From an uncultured Chitinophagaceae bacterium (GTDB lineage: Bacteria > Bacteroidota > Bacteroidia > Chitinophagales > Chitinophagaceae), in assembly GCA_937858715.1 (NCBI GenBank), contig CALLZY010000005.1, positions 1-64,000 on the forward strand: a stretch of 64,000 nt of DNA. Reading direction: 5' to 3'. The notes under the pieces are model-generated. The model ran no database searches and had not been told where the DNA came from. It saw nothing but the letters and a program-made list of their open reading frames with translations. The position numbers and the translations under genes were made by a program. This document shows, piece by piece, positions 16,937 through 25,874 of the stretch. The first letter of the stretch is position 1. Every line of letters begins with the position of its first letter.

Positions 16937-18793
16937 ATGAAGCTACAGTTTATCGATATCAGCATTATTGTTTTATACCTGGCAACGATGGTAATGCTTG
17001 GCTGGTTTTTACGGAAAAAAGCCCGGCAGAATAAAGAAAGCTACCTGATGGGCGGCAAAAAACTTCCCTGGTATATGCTGGGTATGAGCGATGCTTCAGA
17101 TATGTTTGACATCAGCGGCACTATGTGGATGGTTGCACTCTGTTTTGTGTATGGTATTAAAAGCATCTGGATTCCCTGGCTATGGCCTGTGTTTAACCAG
17201 GTGTTTAATATGATGTACCTGAGCAAATGGTTGCGCCGCTCAAACGCAAATACCGGGGCAGAATGGCTGGCCACCAGATTTGGCTTAAAGGGCAAAGGAG
17301 TAAGAGGTTCGCACAGTATTGTGGTAGCTTTTGCATTAATTGGATGTCTGGGTTTTTTGGCGTATGGTTTTATTGGCCTGGGTAAGTTTATTGAAATATT
17401 TGTTCCGTGGGAGGCGATAAAAGATTATGTGCCTTTCCATGTGGCCCCGCAATATGTAGCTCATTTCTATGGAATTGTTTTCACTCTGTTTGCAATGTTC
17501 TATTCCATTCTCGGGGGCATGCACAGCATTGTTCTTGGTGACTTAATTAAATATGCAATAATGACTATTGGCTGTTTTGCCATAGCCATCATCGCCATGG
17601 TTCATCTTAACGGCTCTACGCTGAATGTGCCAAAAGGATGGAGCGACCCGTTCTTTGGGTGGAACCTAAATCTTGATTGGACAGGAATAGTTAATGAAGC
17701 CAATAAGAAAATTGCAGATGATGGCTTCAGCCTCTTTGGTATTTTCTTTATGATGATGTTGCTGAAAGGCGTATTTGCAGCGGCAGCAGGTCCGGCACCT
17801 AACTATGATATGCAAAAAATCCTTTCCACAAAATCACCAAAAGAAGCATCAAAGATGACAGGTTTTGTTTCTATCATCCTGCTTCCTGTAAGGTATTCAA
17901 TGGTAATAGGACTGACAGTGCTGGGACTACTGTATTATAATCAGCTTAACCTTAGTAATGGTGCAGGCGGAATTGATTTTGAGAGGGTATTACCTGCAAC
18001 AATCAACAACTTCCTGCCTGTAGGTATTCTTGGATTGGTGTTAACCGGTTTGTTGGGAGCTTTTATGGGCACATTTTCCGGAACATTAAATGCGGCACAG
18101 GCATATATCGTAAATGACATTTATCTGAAGTATGTAAACCCGAATGCATCGAACAAGAAGATTATTTCGATGAATTATATTACAGGAGTTGTGGTGGTGG
18201 CAGTAGGTGTGTTCTTTGGTTTTCTTGCAAAAGATGTGAATGAAATACTGCAATGGATTGTGGGAGGGTTATATGGAGGATACGTTGCTTCTAATGTTCT
18301 GAAATGGTATTGGTGGCGTTTCAATGCCAATGGGTTCTTTTGGGGAATGACAGCCGGGGTGGCCGGTGCACTTATAATGCCTTATGCTATCAGCTGGGGT
18401 ATTACACACGGATATATTACGCAGTCATTGCCATTGTACTGGTGGCCGGTACTTTTTGTGTTATCAATTGCAGGTTGCCTTATCGGAACTTATACAGCAC
18501 CACCAACAGAAACTGAAACCCTGAAGAAATTCTACAAAACTGTTCGTCCATGGGGCTTCTGGAAACCGGTTCATGAGCTGGTGATGAAAGACGACCCCGC
18601 ATTTCAGCCAAACAAACGGTTTAAGCTGGATATGTTTAACGTGGTATTGGGAATTATTGCCCAGTTGTGTATGACCTTATTACCAATGTACATAGTTCTT
18701 TCAATGCACTTACCATTATTAGTTACAATAGCAATCTTAACTGTTATTGTAATTATTTTGAAGAGAACATGGTGGGATAAACTGGAAGATTAA
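16937..18793 (+). CDS. Sodium:solute symporter (SSS family), likely mannobiose or mannosyl-sugar importer
   Basis: A 618-residue inner-membrane protein with about 13-14 hydrophobic segments of the LeuT-fold SSS family. It begins with a membrane helix (DISIIVLYLATMVMLGWFL), then the family signature ESYLMGGKKLPWYMLGMSD and SGTMWMVALCF, and has GLLGAFMGTFSGTLNAAQAY in the middle. Similar symporters sit beside mannobiose epimerase and mannosylglucose phosphorylase genes in Bacteroides-type mannan loci and bring the disaccharide into the cytoplasm. The GH130 gene starts 12 bases after its stop. Substrate is inferred from context only. Confidence 0.9.
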   Translation: MKLQFIDISIIVLYLATMVMLGWFLRKKARQNKESYLMGGKKLPWYMLGMSDASDMFDISGTMWMVALCFVYGIKSIWIPWLWPVFNQVFNMMYLSKWLRRSNANTGAEWLATRFGLKGKGVRGSHSIVVAFALIGCLGFLAYGFIGLGKFIEIFVPWEAIKDYVPFHVAPQYVAHFYGIVFTLFAMFYSILGGMHSIVLGDLIKYAIMTIGCFAIAIIAMVHLNGSTLNVPKGWSDPFFGWNLNLDWTGIVNEANKKIADDGFSLFGIFFMMMLLKGVFAAAAGPAPNYDMQKILSTKSPKEASKMTGFVSIILLPVRYSMVIGLTVLGLLYYNQLNLSNGAGGIDFERVLPATINNFLPVGILGLVLTGLLGAFMGTFSGTLNAAQAYIVNDIYLKYVNPNASNKKIISMNYITGVVVVAVGVFFGFLAKDVNEILQWIVGGLYGGYVASNVLKWYWWRFNANGFFWGMTAGVAGALIMPYAISWGITHGYITQSLPLYWWPVLFVLSIAGCLIGTYTAPPTETETLKKFYKTVRPWGFWKPVHELVMKDDPAFQPNKRFKLDMFNVVLGIIAQLCMTLLPMYIVLSMHLPLLVTIAILTVIVIILKRTWWDKLED

Positions 18794-18805
18794 AAAAAGA
18801 GTATT

Positions 18806-20020
18806 ATGAACAACAATTTTTATGTCCGTCTTGCCAAACTGGAGCATGAGCAGGAACAACTGCTCGGGCGGATAAACGAGAAGTCAGATGATTACAATGG
18901 AATTTATTGCCGTTACAAATTTCCTATATTAACAGCAAACCATGCTCCGCTTTTCTGGCGGTTTGACCTGAACGAAGAAACTAACCCGTACTTAATGCAG
19001 CGGTTTGGTATCAATGCAGTATTAAATGCCGGGGCAATAAAGTGGAATGACAAATACATTGTTGTTGCCAGGGTGGAAGCAGCCGACCGGAAATCTTTTT
19101 TTGCAGTAGCAGAAAGTCCAAATGGGGTTGACAATTTTCGTTTCTGGGACCATCCGGTAACTATGCCGGAAACAGACGTGCCGGATACTAACACATACGA
19201 TATGCGGCTGGTGCATCATGAGGATGGATGGATTTATGGTTTGTTCTGTACGGAACGGCGGGATCCTTCTGCGCCAAGCACAGACCAGTCTGCTGCCATT
19301 GCACAATGTGGTATTGCAAGAACTAAAGATTTTAAAACCTGGGAAAGGCTGAACGACTTGAAAACAGGTTCGCCCCAGCAGCGTAATGTGGTGCTGCATC
19401 CTGAATTTGTAAATGGCCAATATGCTTTTTACACAAGGCCACAGGATAAATTTATTGAAGCCGGAAAGGGTGGTGGCATTGGCTTTGGTTTGAGTAAAAC
19501 CATTGAAAATGCAGTAGTGGAAAGAGAAACGGTAATTGACCCAAAAGTATATCATACTGTTTATGAGTTAAAAAACGGACTTGGCCCGGCACCGATAAAA
19601 ACTGATAAGGGCTGGCTGCATCTTGCCCATGGTGTAAGGAACACAGCCGCAGGTCTTCGTTATGTGCTCTATATGTTCATGACGGATTTGGAGAATGTAA
19701 CGAAAGTAATTTACCAGCCGGCTGGTTATTTCCTGGCACCGGATGGCGAAGAACGGATTGGGGATGTATCAAATGTGGTGTTTAGTAATGGTTGGATTAT
19801 GGATGAGGACGGAAAAGTGTTTATTTATTATGCTTCTTCCGATACAAGGTTGCATGTCGCTACTACTACTATTGACAGGCTGCTTGATTATGTAATGAAT
19901 ACAGCCCCTGATGGTTTCAGGTCGGCAGAAACAGTAAGAACTCTTAACAACCTTATTGATAAAAATCTTTCTGAACAGTTTGTGAATGTGGAAAGCAATA
20001 AAAAAGTACTGGGACGATAA
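18806..20020 (+). CDS. GH130 4-O-beta-D-mannosyl-D-glucose phosphorylase
   Basis: A 404-residue cytoplasmic five-bladed propeller enzyme with no signal peptide. It splits mannosyl-glucose with phosphate to mannose-1-phosphate and glucose. Motifs very close to characterised Bacteroides enzymes: [35 protein letters not shown], the general-acid Asp in NTYDMRL (D132), [31 protein letters not shown] and [18 protein letters not shown]. The pattern is that of the mannosylglucose-specific subgroup rather than the mannan-oligosaccharide or N-glycan types. The stop overlaps the epimerase start by one base (TAATG), so the two pathway enzymes are coupled. Confidence 0.94.
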   Translation: MNNNFYVRLAKLEHEQEQLLGRINEKSDDYNGIYCRYKFPILTANHAPLFWRFDLNEETNPYLMQRFGINAVLNAGAIKWNDKYIVVARVEAADRKSFFAVAESPNGVDNFRFWDHPVTMPETDVPDTNTYDMRLVHHEDGWIYGLFCTERRDPSAPSTDQSAAIAQCGIARTKDFKTWERLNDLKTGSPQQRNVVLHPEFVNGQYAFYTRPQDKFIEAGKGGGIGFGLSKTIENAVVERETVIDPKVYHTVYELKNGLGPAPIKTDKGWLHLAHGVRNTAAGLRYVLYMFMTDLENVTKVIYQPAGYFLAPDGEERIGDVSNVVFSNGWIMDEDGKVFIYYASSDTRLHVATTTIDRLLDYVMNTAPDGFRSAETVRTLNNLIDKNLSEQFVNVESNKKVLGR

Positions 20021-21240
20021 TGATACATACGGAGGATGATATAAAGCAGCAGCTTTTTCAGTTCAAAACTGAACTTGATAACGAACTGGACAGCATCCTT
20101 TCATTTTGGTGTGATTATACAGTGGATACAGACAATGGCGGCTTTTACGGAAGTGTGGATAATGATAATACTCCGGATGCGTCAGCACCAAAAGGGATTG
20201 TATTATACAGCCGCATTCTCTGGGCTTTTTCTGCAGCGTACAATTTGAAACCGGTCCCCGGATACCTGCTTATGGCGAAAAGAGCTTATGAGAATATACT
20301 CAGCTTTTTTGTCGATAAAAAGTATGGCGGGGTGTACTGGTCTGCAGATGCAGCAGGAAATATGCTGGATGGAAAAAAACAAATCTATGGCTTGTCTTTT
20401 TGTATCTATGGCTTATCTGAATACTATAAGGTTACAAACGATGAACAGGCAATGGAAACCGCTATTGCTTTATATCATTTGATTGAGGATAAGAGTTTCG
20501 ACAAAGACAGAAATGGCTACATAGAGGCTTTTGCAAGGGATTGGAGTGAAATAAATGATCTGCGGCTGAGCGAAAAAGACAATAATGAGCGAAAGACAAT
20601 GAATACACATTTGCATATTGTTGAAGCATATGCAAATCTTTTTTCTGTATGGCCGGATGATGGGTTGCGGGAACGAATTGAAAACCTGTTATGGTTATTC
20701 TTGCGGTATTTTTTCAACAGCAATAATCGCCATTATAATTTATTTTTTAATGATGACTGGAAACAGAAATCTTCTTTACAATCTTATGGGCATGACATAG
20801 AAGCCGCCTGGTTGTTGCAGCAGTGTGCAGAACAAATCGGAAATGAAGAACACATGGAAGCTTTCAAATGCCTGGCAGTTACTGTTACTGAGGCTGCCAG
20901 TGAAGGATTAGATAAAGACGGGGGTTTGTGGTATGAATTTGAACCAGACGGTAACAGGCTTATTGCCGAAAAACATTCCTGGCCACAGGCCGAAGCCATG
21001 ATTGGGTTTTACAATGCCTACCAGGTTACAGGTAATGAGAATTACCTCCGCCAGTCGTTGCACAGTTGGGAGTTTGTAAAAAGGTTTATTAAAGACAATC
21101 AGAACGGGGAATGGTTTTGGGGGGTGAACGGGGATTATTCTGTGATGCAGAAAGACAAAGCCGGTTTTTGGAAATGTCCATATCACAACAGCCGTGCTTG
21201 CCTGGAACTTATTTCAAGGATTGAAAAGTTGATAAAATAA
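20020..21240 (+). CDS. Cellobiose/mannobiose 2-epimerase (AGE superfamily)
   Basis: A 406-residue alpha6/alpha6-barrel epimerase of the cytoplasm. It converts beta-1,4-mannobiose to mannosyl-glucose, the substrate of the adjacent phosphorylase. Expected histidines are in place: H197 in NTHLHIVEAY, H258 in YGHDIEAAWLL and H389 in CPYHNSRACLEL, plus HSWPQAEAMIGF at 319. The spacing of 131 residues between H258 and H389 equals that between the two catalytic histidines of characterised cellobiose 2-epimerases as I remember them (H243 and H374). No signal peptide is present. The one-base overlap with the GH130 gene supports a joint pathway. Confidence 0.93.
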   Translation: MIHTEDDIKQQLFQFKTELDNELDSILSFWCDYTVDTDNGGFYGSVDNDNTPDASAPKGIVLYSRILWAFSAAYNLKPVPGYLLMAKRAYENILSFFVDKKYGGVYWSADAAGNMLDGKKQIYGLSFCIYGLSEYYKVTNDEQAMETAIALYHLIEDKSFDKDRNGYIEAFARDWSEINDLRLSEKDNNERKTMNTHLHIVEAYANLFSVWPDDGLRERIENLLWLFLRYFFNSNNRHYNLFFNDDWKQKSSLQSYGHDIEAAWLLQQCAEQIGNEEHMEAFKCLAVTVTEAASEGLDKDGGLWYEFEPDGNRLIAEKHSWPQAEAMIGFYNAYQVTGNENYLRQSLHSWEFVKRFIKDNQNGEWFWGVNGDYSVMQKDKAGFWKCPYHNSRACLELISRIEKLIK

Positions 21241-21245
21241 TTATT

Positions 21246-22985
21246 ATGTATAGAGGAAAATTATTTGTGATACTGATTGCAGTTGTTGCATTTTTGGTAA
21301 CAGCAACTTCTTCGTGTAAGAAAACATCCGGAGATACGCCACCAACACCAGTGGATACTACAACTGTAAACCCGCAGGTTGACCCGCCGTTGGCAAATAC
21401 AATCGGTTTCTTTATGAATGACTGGGAGCCCAAGAATTTCACTACACCATCTTCCTTTACTAATGTAACGGCACCAACGGCTTCAGGTGTTACTGTGTCT
21501 GTTGACAGAAGCAATGTAATAACAAAAATTCCAAAGTCTTTTGCTGGAAATAACTCCAATATTTGGATGGGTCAGTTCGTTACTGAGCCCGTATTGATGG
21601 ATCATATCACAACATTGCATCCGCATATTATCCGCTTTCCCGGGGGAAGTATCAGTGATATTTTTTTCTGGAACGCCCAGCCTAACACTCCGCCAGCGGA
21701 TGCTCCGGCACAATTGGTACAGGCTAACGGTACAACAGCCAATGCAGGGTATTGGTATGGCAAGAATACGGCAAGCTGGACATTCTCAGTTGACAATTAT
21801 TACAACATGTTACAGCAAACAGGCAACCAGGGAATGATTACTATTAATTACGGCTATGCCCGCTACAGCACTGCTGCTAATCCTGTAGCTGCAGCAGCAC
21901 ACCTTGCGGCAGACTGGGTCAGGTATGATAATGGAAGAACGAAATACTGGGAAATCGGGAATGAGAATTTTGGTGACTGGGAAGCTGGATACAGGATTAA
22001 TACGGCAACTAACCAGGATGGGCAGCCTGAGTACTTAACCGGTCAGTTATATGGTCAGCACTTTAAAGTGTTTGCCGACTCTATGCGCAAGGCAGCTCAG
22101 GAAATTGGAAAGACAATTTATATCGGTGCGGTAATGTCTGAATCAGTGCCCCAAACATGGTGGACCAATACTGCTAAAACATGGAATACAGGTTTGCTTG
22201 CGGCAGCAGGAGCTTATCCAGATTACAACATTGTTCACAATTATTACACCGACTACCAGACTAATGCAAACGCTGCAGAGATATTAGCAACACCGGAATC
22301 AGTTACAGGAACCATGATGAATTATGTGAAGCAAACTATCAGCACGGCAGGGGTTACTCAAAAACCAGTTGTACTGAACGAGTGGAATATTTTTTCACAG
22401 GGCTCTAAACAAGCGGTTTCGCATATTAACGGAATGCATGCGGTTATGGTGTTGGGAGAATCGCTAAAAAACAAATTTGGTATGACATCCCGCTGGGATT
22501 TTGCCAATGGTTGGGATAACGGCAACGACCACGGCATGTTTAACAATGGTGATGAGCCTGATGGTGTCCCAAAGTGGAATGCTCGTCCGGCTTTTTATCA
22601 TATGTATTTTTTCCAAAAATATTTGGGCGACAGGTTGGTTGCTTCAACGTCTAACTCTGCGGATGTGGTAAGCTATGCCTCATCTTATACTTCGGGAGAA
22701 ACAGCGGTGGCATTAGTGAATAAAGCCACAGATTCAAAATCTGTAGAGATTAAGTTTACAAACTTTAAGAAAGGTGCAAAATTTTATTGGTACACATTAA
22801 CCGGCAGCACCGATAATGGGGAGTTCTCCCGCAAAACACTGGTAAACGGTGTTGGCCCAGCTTATGCCGCCGGTGGGCCGGATAACTATAAAAACCTGTC
22901 TCCAAGTTCTTCGTCTGCCTCAAACGGAGTTAGGGTTATTGTGCCCGGCAGGGCCTGCGTTTTTGTAGTGGTGGCAAAACAATAA
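21246..22985 (+). CDS. Clan GH-A glycoside hydrolase lipoprotein of unclear family (paralog 1)
   Basis: A 579-residue exported protein. The signal region ends TATSSC (Cys24) followed by KK, a Bacteroidetes-style lipoprotein signal with a weak -3 residue. A Pro/Thr-rich linker (30-50) precedes a TIM-barrel enzyme: HIIRFPGGSISDIFFWN, NYGYARYST, the acid/base candidate E240 in YWEIGNENFGDWEAGY and the nucleophile candidate E379 in VLNEWNIF, then a beta-sandwich C-terminus. The RFPGG, GNE and NEWN triad recalls GH51/GH44-type clan A enzymes, but the match is too loose for a family call. It is closely related to the gene at 28777. It starts five bases after the epimerase gene. Substrate probably a mannan or associated hemicellulose. 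Confidence 0.72.
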   Translation: MYRGKLFVILIAVVAFLVTATSSCKKTSGDTPPTPVDTTTVNPQVDPPLANTIGFFMNDWEPKNFTTPSSFTNVTAPTASGVTVSVDRSNVITKIPKSFAGNNSNIWMGQFVTEPVLMDHITTLHPHIIRFPGGSISDIFFWNAQPNTPPADAPAQLVQANGTTANAGYWYGKNTASWTFSVDNYYNMLQQTGNQGMITINYGYARYSTAANPVAAAAHLAADWVRYDNGRTKYWEIGNENFGDWEAGYRINTATNQDGQPEYLTGQLYGQHFKVFADSMRKAAQEIGKTIYIGAVMSESVPQTWWTNTAKTWNTGLLAAAGAYPDYNIVHNYYTDYQTNANAAEILATPESVTGTMMNYVKQTISTAGVTQKPVVLNEWNIFSQGSKQAVSHINGMHAVMVLGESLKNKFGMTSRWDFANGWDNGNDHGMFNNGDEPDGVPKWNARPAFYHMYFFQKYLGDRLVASTSNSADVVSYASSYTSGETAVALVNKATDSKSVEIKFTNFKKGAKFYWYTLTGSTDNGEFSRKTLVNGVGPAYAAGGPDNYKNLSPSSSSASNGVRVIVPGRACVFVVVAKQ

Positions 22986-22995
22986 ATACTTTTTT

Positions 22996-25866
22996 ATGAA
23001 ACTCTTATTACAGTACAGCTTGTTTACCTCAATAGCGTTGTTAGCTTTTTCTATTGAAAATTTTGCGCAGCAAAAAAAATATGTACAGACAGAGAACGAA
23101 TTGATTGTACACCCGGATGTCCGGTTCTCCGGCGGTGTGCAATCGGTAAGGCTGCGGGTGATAAGCGATAAAATTATTGGAATAAAAGCTTCAGTACAAA
23201 AAGAAGCCTTGCCGGATAAAAGTCTTATTGTGATTCCGCAAGCAAATAAGGTACAATGGAAAGTGGAGGATAAAGGAGTATTTATTGAGTTAATAACAGC
23301 ACTTTTAAAAATAAAAGTCAGTCTTGCTTCAGGAGCTGTTTCTTTTTACGATGTAAAAGATAAACTGCTGCTGGCAGAAAAGCAGGCCGATGGCAGAACA
23401 ATACAGCCGGTAATACTGGAAGGGGAAAAACTTTATGCACTCAGGCAGACTTTTGAAACCACGAATGAAGACGCTTATTACGGATTAGGACAGCATCAGG
23501 ATGACAGCTGGAATTATAAAGGCAGGCAAATTGTTTTTTTCCAAAATAATACGGAAGTGGCAGTTCCTTTTTTGGTGTCAGTGAAAAACTACGGTATTCT
23601 GTGGGATAATTATTCTTACAGTAAAGCCGGCGATGTCAGGAATTTTCAGCAACTGTCCGATCTGCAATTGTTTGATAAAAATGGTAATGAGGGATGGCTC
23701 ACCGCTTCGTATGCAAATGACAGGAACAAGCCCACTGAACTGTTGTTTGAGAAGGCTGAATCAGAAATCTGGTATCCGTATATGAACGACACGAAACAGC
23801 GTTTGCCAAAAGAGTTTTCAATTGAAAAGGGAAGCATTACCTGGCAGGGAAGTATGTCTGCTAATGAAGCAGGCAATTATCATTTCAAATTCACTTATGG
23901 CGGGTATTTAAAATGCTGGGTTGACGGAACGCTGAAATTTGACAAATGGCGGCAAGCCTGGAACCCTGGCGCAGCCCAGATGGATGTGTACATACAGCCC
24001 GGACAAAAGTATGAGGTAAAAATTGAGTGGATACCTGATGGCGGAGAGTCGTATGTGTCTGCATCTTTTTTGCCTCCGGCTTTACAGGAAGAAAGAAATA
24101 CATTTTCATTTGAATCAGAAGCAGGAAGACAGATTGATTATTATTTCGTTTATGGACAAAACTTAGATGAGGTGGTAAGTGGTTACCGCCAACTAACGGG
24201 GAAAGCCCCGATTGTTCCAAAATGGGCAATGGGTTTTTGGCAGAGCCGTGAAAGATATAAATCGCAGGACGATATCCTGAATACAGTAGCAGAATTCAGG
24301 AAAAGAAAGATTCCGCTGGATAATATTGTGCAGGATTGGTTTTACTGGAAAGAAAATGAATGGGGGAGCCAGGAATTTGAAAAAACCCGTTTTCCTGATG
24401 TGGACAGCATGATGGATGTGCTGCATAAAAAATACAAAGCCCAATTGATGATTTCTGTTTGGCCAAAGTTTTATGAAGGGATAAATACATACAACTGGTT
24501 TAATAAGAACGGCTGGCTTTATACAAGAAATATCGCTGACAGGCAAAAAGACTGGGTAGGCCCCGGCTACGTTTCCACTTTCTATGATGTTTTTAATGAT
24601 AAGGCAAGAACTGCTTTCTGGGATTTGATAAATAAAAACCTGTTTCAAAAGAAAATTGATGCGTGGTGGATGGATGCCAGTGAGCCGGATATTCAGTCGA
24701 ATGTAAGTCCCGAAAAAAGAAAGCAGCAAATGAAGCCCCTGGCATTGGGTACAGCAGCAGAATACATGAATGCATACCCAATGATGAATGCAAAGGGAAT
24801 TTATGAAGGGCAGAGAGGTACTGATAATAACCAGCGGGTTTTTCTGCTTACCCGTTCTGCATTTGCCGGATCGCAACGCTATGCTGCAAGTATATGGAGT
24901 GGCGATATTGGCGCAAGATGGGAAGATATGCGAACGCAAATTACTGCGGGTATGAACTACTCCCTTTCCGGGTTGCCTTACTGGACGATGGATATCGGTG
25001 GCTTTGCAACAGAAAACCGTTATAACGCTGTGCCCATGAAGGAAACTGATTTGGCAGAGTGGCGGGAATTGCAAACCCGTTGGTACCAGTTTGGTGCATT
25101 TGTTCCGCTCTTCCGTTCTCATGGACAGTTTCCGCAGCGGGAAGTATTCAATATTGCTCCGGAAAACCACCCGGCATATCAAAGTATGCTGTACTACAAT
25201 AAACTTCGTTACAGGCTGATGCCATACTTATACACTCTGGCAGGTAACGCTTATCATAATGATTATACTATTATGCGGGGACTGGTGATGGACTTTGCAT
25301 CAGATAAAAAAGTATGGAATGTAAGCAACCAGTTTATGCTGGGGCCTTCATTGATGGTAAGTCCTGTTTATTCATATAAGGCAACAAAGCGGAATTTATA
25401 CCTGCCGTCCGGACAAGGTTGGTACGATCTGTACACAGGTAAATATTCAGATGGCGGGCAAGAAATAACTGCTGATGCTCCTTACGATAGAACACCCGTT
25501 TTTGTAAAGGAAGGCTCTGTTATTCTGGCAGGACCGGAATTGCAGTATGTAGCCGAAAAACCTGCCGACCCGCTTATCCTGTTTGTTTATACAGGGAAAG
25601 ACGCTTCCTTTACACTGTATGAAGATGAAGGATTGAATTATAACTATGAGCAGGGAAAATATACAGAAATACCGTTTGCCTACAATGAAGCAACCCAAAC
25701 ACTGACTATCGGAGAAAGAACCGGAAGTTTTGACGGTATGCTGAAGAACAGGACTGTTTATGTGAAAGTTATCAGTAAAACCAAACCGGGCCCGATGGAG
25801 TTCTCTGTTAACGGCAGGGATAAAAAGATTATTTACAAAGGGAAAAAACTAACAGTTAAAATCTGA
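22996..25866 (+). CDS. GH31 alpha-glycosidase with PA14 insert (alpha-xylosidase-like)
   Basis: A 956-residue periplasmic exo-enzyme. Signal peptide ends ENFAQ. Order: N-terminal beta-sandwich with YYGLGQHQDD, a PA14-type insert at about 273-365 (GSITWQGSMSANEAGNYHF, CWVDGTLKFDKWRQAW), the (beta/alpha)8 barrel and a C-terminal DUF5110-like sandwich. Catalytic residues are D560 in AWWMDASEPD (nucleophile) and D637 in WSGDIGARWEDM (acid/base). Known GH31 members with a PA14 insert and WMDASEPD act on alpha-1,6-xylose of xyloglucan oligosaccharides. In a mannan locus this suggests that mixed hemicellulose is used; an alpha-galactosidase or alpha-glucosidase activity cannot be excluded. Confidence 0.88.
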   Translation: MKLLLQYSLFTSIALLAFSIENFAQQKKYVQTENELIVHPDVRFSGGVQSVRLRVISDKIIGIKASVQKEALPDKSLIVIPQANKVQWKVEDKGVFIELITALLKIKVSLASGAVSFYDVKDKLLLAEKQADGRTIQPVILEGEKLYALRQTFETTNEDAYYGLGQHQDDSWNYKGRQIVFFQNNTEVAVPFLVSVKNYGILWDNYSYSKAGDVRNFQQLSDLQLFDKNGNEGWLTASYANDRNKPTELLFEKAESEIWYPYMNDTKQRLPKEFSIEKGSITWQGSMSANEAGNYHFKFTYGGYLKCWVDGTLKFDKWRQAWNPGAAQMDVYIQPGQKYEVKIEWIPDGGESYVSASFLPPALQEERNTFSFESEAGRQIDYYFVYGQNLDEVVSGYRQLTGKAPIVPKWAMGFWQSRERYKSQDDILNTVAEFRKRKIPLDNIVQDWFYWKENEWGSQEFEKTRFPDVDSMMDVLHKKYKAQLMISVWPKFYEGINTYNWFNKNGWLYTRNIADRQKDWVGPGYVSTFYDVFNDKARTAFWDLINKNLFQKKIDAWWMDASEPDIQSNVSPEKRKQQMKPLALGTAAEYMNAYPMMNAKGIYEGQRGTDNNQRVFLLTRSAFAGSQRYAASIWSGDIGARWEDMRTQITAGMNYSLSGLPYWTMDIGGFATENRYNAVPMKETDLAEWRELQTRWYQFGAFVPLFRSHGQFPQREVFNIAPENHPAYQSMLYYNKLRYRLMPYLYTLAGNAYHNDYTIMRGLVMDFASDKKVWNVSNQFMLGPSLMVSPVYSYKATKRNLYLPSGQGWYDLYTGKYSDGGQEITADAPYDRTPVFVKEGSVILAGPELQYVAEKPADPLILFVYTGKDASFTLYEDEGLNYNYEQGKYTEIPFAYNEATQTLTIGERTGSFDGMLKNRTVYVKVISKTKPGPMEFSVNGRDKKIIYKGKKLTVKI

Positions 25867-25874
25867 CAGGCGGA